NCBI GenBank assembly: GCA_021732245.1 | Contig: JAKFVJ010000124.1 | Span: 1 to 5,315 of the forward strand | Reading direction: 5' to 3' | Origin: Candidatus Obscuribacterales bacterium | GTDB taxonomy: Bacteria > Cyanobacteriota > Vampirovibrionia > Obscuribacterales > Obscuribacteraceae | DNA length: 5,315 nucleotides | Shown: positions 4,049 through 5,315 of the stretch, piece after piece | How the letters are laid out: each line of letters opens with the position of its first letter | Numbering within the stretch: the stretch's first letter is position 1 | The notes under the pieces: generated by a model | What the model was told of the DNA's origin: nothing | The model's input: the letters and a program-made list of their open reading frames with translations, nothing else | Database searches by the model: none | Program-made: the position numbers and the translations under genes

Positions 4049-4852
4049 ATGATTTTATGCGCAGCGCTCAGGCAAAGCTGGGCTAACTGTGACTCGCCTG
4101 GCGTGCTTGTTTCGGTGCGACAGCTCTATGAGCTTTTCCCGGACTTGATGCCGACGATAACAGAAGAGAGCAAGAACCGCATAGGCGATTATTACCAACT
4201 CTTATCGGTCACGCCTGATAAGACCAATCAGCAAATAGTCTCGTCTTACATGCGGCGCGCACGCAAAAAGCTTATCGCTAGTCGCAAGCAGGGCAAAGCA
4301 CCTCCGGAAAGAGAAGAGTACTGGCGTTTGTTGGATGCCGGCTTTGTTTTGAGAATGGCGCGGCTGCGTCTAAGTCATGATCTAATGGGTGCCTATCAAT
4401 GGCTCGTTAGTGAAGGTGTACTCAAGGGAGATGGCACCTGGGATTTAACAGATTCGTTTAAGAAGAGCCAGTCGAGCACGCAGACCTTGCCGAAGATCGA
4501 CGTTGTGATAGTGGAGCCGAAGCCTTCTGAGGAAAAACCAAAACTACCGAGAATCATCGAGCTTTTACAGATTACGCAAATCATCGGTACGGAAGAAGTA
4601 AAAGCGATGGAAGCGCAGATGGCATTAGCTCCGGAAGTTTCTGTCGAACGATTGGTGCTTGACTCGGGCTACGTGACACGTCAGGAGATGAATTCGCTGA
4701 AGTTAGCGGAAATGCTTTTAGATGAGGGCAAAATAAATATTGCCCAGTTTCAAGTTGCCATGTATGACGAACGTGCTTCCGGAATTCGCATGGCGGAGTC
4801 GTTACAAGCTAGAGGATGGCTTGCGATCGATGTTACACCTCAGGGACAATGA
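4049..4852 (+). CDS. J-domain-like protein without HPD, with C-terminal MshEN-like helical repeats; function unknown
   Basis: A 267-residue soluble protein with no signal or membrane segment. Residues 47-119 start DYYQLLSVTPDKTNQQIVSSY and run through a basic helix (RRARKKL, 69-75) to AYQWL, a pattern reminiscent of a DnaJ J-domain. The HPD tripeptide needed to stimulate Hsp70 ATPase is absent (that region reads ASRKQGK), so a co-chaperone role is doubtful. A charged, Pro-containing linker spans about 135-167. The C-terminal part shows two units about 50 residues apart (171-209 and 221-258), each of the form E-L-L...I...S...L...G-aromatic-hydrophobic, reminiscent of the N-terminal repeats of GspE/PilB-type secretion ATPases (MshEN-like). 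That comparison is from memory. Start choice is uncertain: ATG 4049 has GGAG only three bases upstream, while an in-frame TTG 4040 with AAGG five bases upstream would add three residues. It lies between the terminator at 3951-3989 and the phosphohexomutase gene. A regulatory or scaffold protein is my inference. Confidence 0.82.
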   Translation: MILCAALRQSWANCDSPGVLVSVRQLYELFPDLMPTITEESKNRIGDYYQLLSVTPDKTNQQIVSSYMRRARKKLIASRKQGKAPPEREEYWRLLDAGFVLRMARLRLSHDLMGAYQWLVSEGVLKGDGTWDLTDSFKKSQSSTQTLPKIDVVIVEPKPSEEKPKLPRIIELLQITQIIGTEEVKAMEAQMALAPEVSVERLVLDSGYVTRQEMNSLKLAEMLLDEGKINIAQFQVAMYDERASGIRMAESLQARGWLAIDVTPQGQ

Positions 4853-4885
4853 GCTGAAAACCTGGCTAGAACCCCATTCAGGCTG

Positions 4886-4891
4886 TATGAT
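4886..4891 (+). promoter_or_regulatory. Candidate -10 box for the phosphohexomutase gene
   Basis: TATGAT matches the -10 consensus at 5 of 6 positions. The best -35 at 17 bp spacing is TGGCTA (4863-4868), only 3 of 6. RNA would start near 4898, about 40 bases before the ATG. A small AACTT/AAGTT hairpin at 4894-4906 overlaps the expected start. Read-through from the 4049 gene is an alternative, as no terminator separates them. Confidence 0.3.
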
Positions 4892-4936
4892 TTAACTTCA
4901 AAAGTTGGTGAGCCCTTGCAAGGAGCGATGGTCAGG

Positions 4937-5315
4937 ATGTCAAACGCGATCAAATTTGGAACCGACGGCTGGCGTGCCGTAATTGCTGAGGAGTTTACCT
5001 TTGCCAATGTCGAGCGAACAGTCTATGCAATTGGTATGTATATCAAGCAGACATACCATAAGGACCCAGCCAATCGTAACTTACCTGCTCTTATAGGCTA
5101 TGACACGCGCTTTTTAGCTGATGAGTTTGCAAAACGCGCCGCGCGCGTATTGATGACCATGGGCATTCCAGTCAAGTTGGCCAATCGCGATGTGCCGACT
5201 CCAGTCATTGCTTACGCTGCATCAATTGAACCTACCGTAGGCGCGCTGCAATTTACAGCAAGTCATAATCCGCCACAATATTGTGGTATCAAATACATTC
5301 CGCATTTTGGTGGAC
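4937..5315 (+). CDS. Phosphoglucomutase/phosphomannomutase family protein, N-terminal part cut off by window edge
   Basis: Enzymes of the alpha-D-phosphohexomutase family interconvert hexose 1- and 6-phosphates through a bisphosphate intermediate and a phosphoserine; they are cytosolic and feed glycogen, cell-wall or nucleotide-sugar synthesis. The 126 visible codons cover domain I: FGTDGWRAVIAEEFTF at 7-22, IGYDTRFLADEFA at 53-65, PTPV at 87-90, and the catalytic loop TASHNPP at 107-113, with S109 as the predicted phosphoserine. The metal-binding DGD loop, the sugar-specificity loop and the phosphate-binding domain lie beyond the edge, so glucose, mannose or glucosamine specificity cannot be assigned. 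GTDGWR and FTASHNPP followed by GIKYIP look most like PGM/PMM members of cyanobacteria and relatives, in my judgement. AAGGAG at 4920-4925 is 11 bases from ATG 4937 and only 2 from ATG 4928, so I prefer 4937; 4928 would add MVR. Confidence 0.93.
   Translation, partial: MSNAIKFGTDGWRAVIAEEFTFANVERTVYAIGMYIKQTYHKDPANRNLPALIGYDTRFLADEFAKRAARVLMTMGIPVKLANRDVPTPVIAYAASIEPTVGALQFTASHNPPQYCGIKYIPHFGG

Noticed and set aside
4396..4584. 62-codon minus-strand open frame within the J-like gene
   Set aside because: Antisense shadow with Ser/Phe-rich composition and no ribosome site or recognisable domain.

Overview
The window is a compact stretch of bacterial chromosome of moderate GC content, with seven supported protein genes and an eighth cut by the right edge. 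Two genes belong to near-universal families (RidA, TsaD) and one is the start of an alpha-D-phosphohexomutase. The rest are small exported or poorly characterised proteins. I see no phage, transposase, CRISPR array, tRNA or rRNA. The zf-trcl-type zinc ribbon, the phosphohexomutase style, the many Sec-exported low-complexity proteins and the palindromic intergenic repeats would suit a free-living bacterium near Cyanobacteriota/Melainabacteria or Chloroflexota. That placement is an impression from family flavour, not a demonstrated one.

Layout. Bases 1-280 hold the 5' part of a ridA-family gene on the minus strand. It is divergent from an exported 238-residue protein of unknown function (348-1064, plus). 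The 67-base gap between them carries a self-complementary ATTATAAT that gives a perfect -10 box on both strands. The 155-base spacer at 1065-1219 lies between convergent gene ends and is filled with repeats: a GC-rich hairpin, four degenerate 13-14 bp tandem units, and a palindromic element of the GTCATTCTGAGC...GAAGAATCTC type that appears to enclose a second palindrome.

Bases 1220-2237 are a minus-strand two-gene operon for small exported Gly/Pro-rich proteins. It is driven by a near-consensus promoter at 2313-2341 that abuts the divergent tsaD gene (2369-3334, plus), which makes the tRNA t6A modification. A 241-base spacer after tsaD holds two imperfect hairpins and a weak extended -10 candidate. 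Next come a double zinc-ribbon protein (3576-3920), a clear rho-independent-type hairpin (3951-3985), and a 267-residue protein with a J-domain-like N-terminal part lacking HPD and two C-terminal helical repeats (4049-4852). The last gene is the phosphohexomutase (from 4937), whose catalytic TASHNP serine is visible.

How the genes relate. Only the two small exported proteins look like a real operon. The other genes have their own spacers and probably their own promoters, so no shared pathway is implied. I found no convincing new defence or mobile system. The items most worth a second look are the symmetric divergent promoter, the composite repeat spacer, the exported-protein operon and the HPD-less J-like protein.
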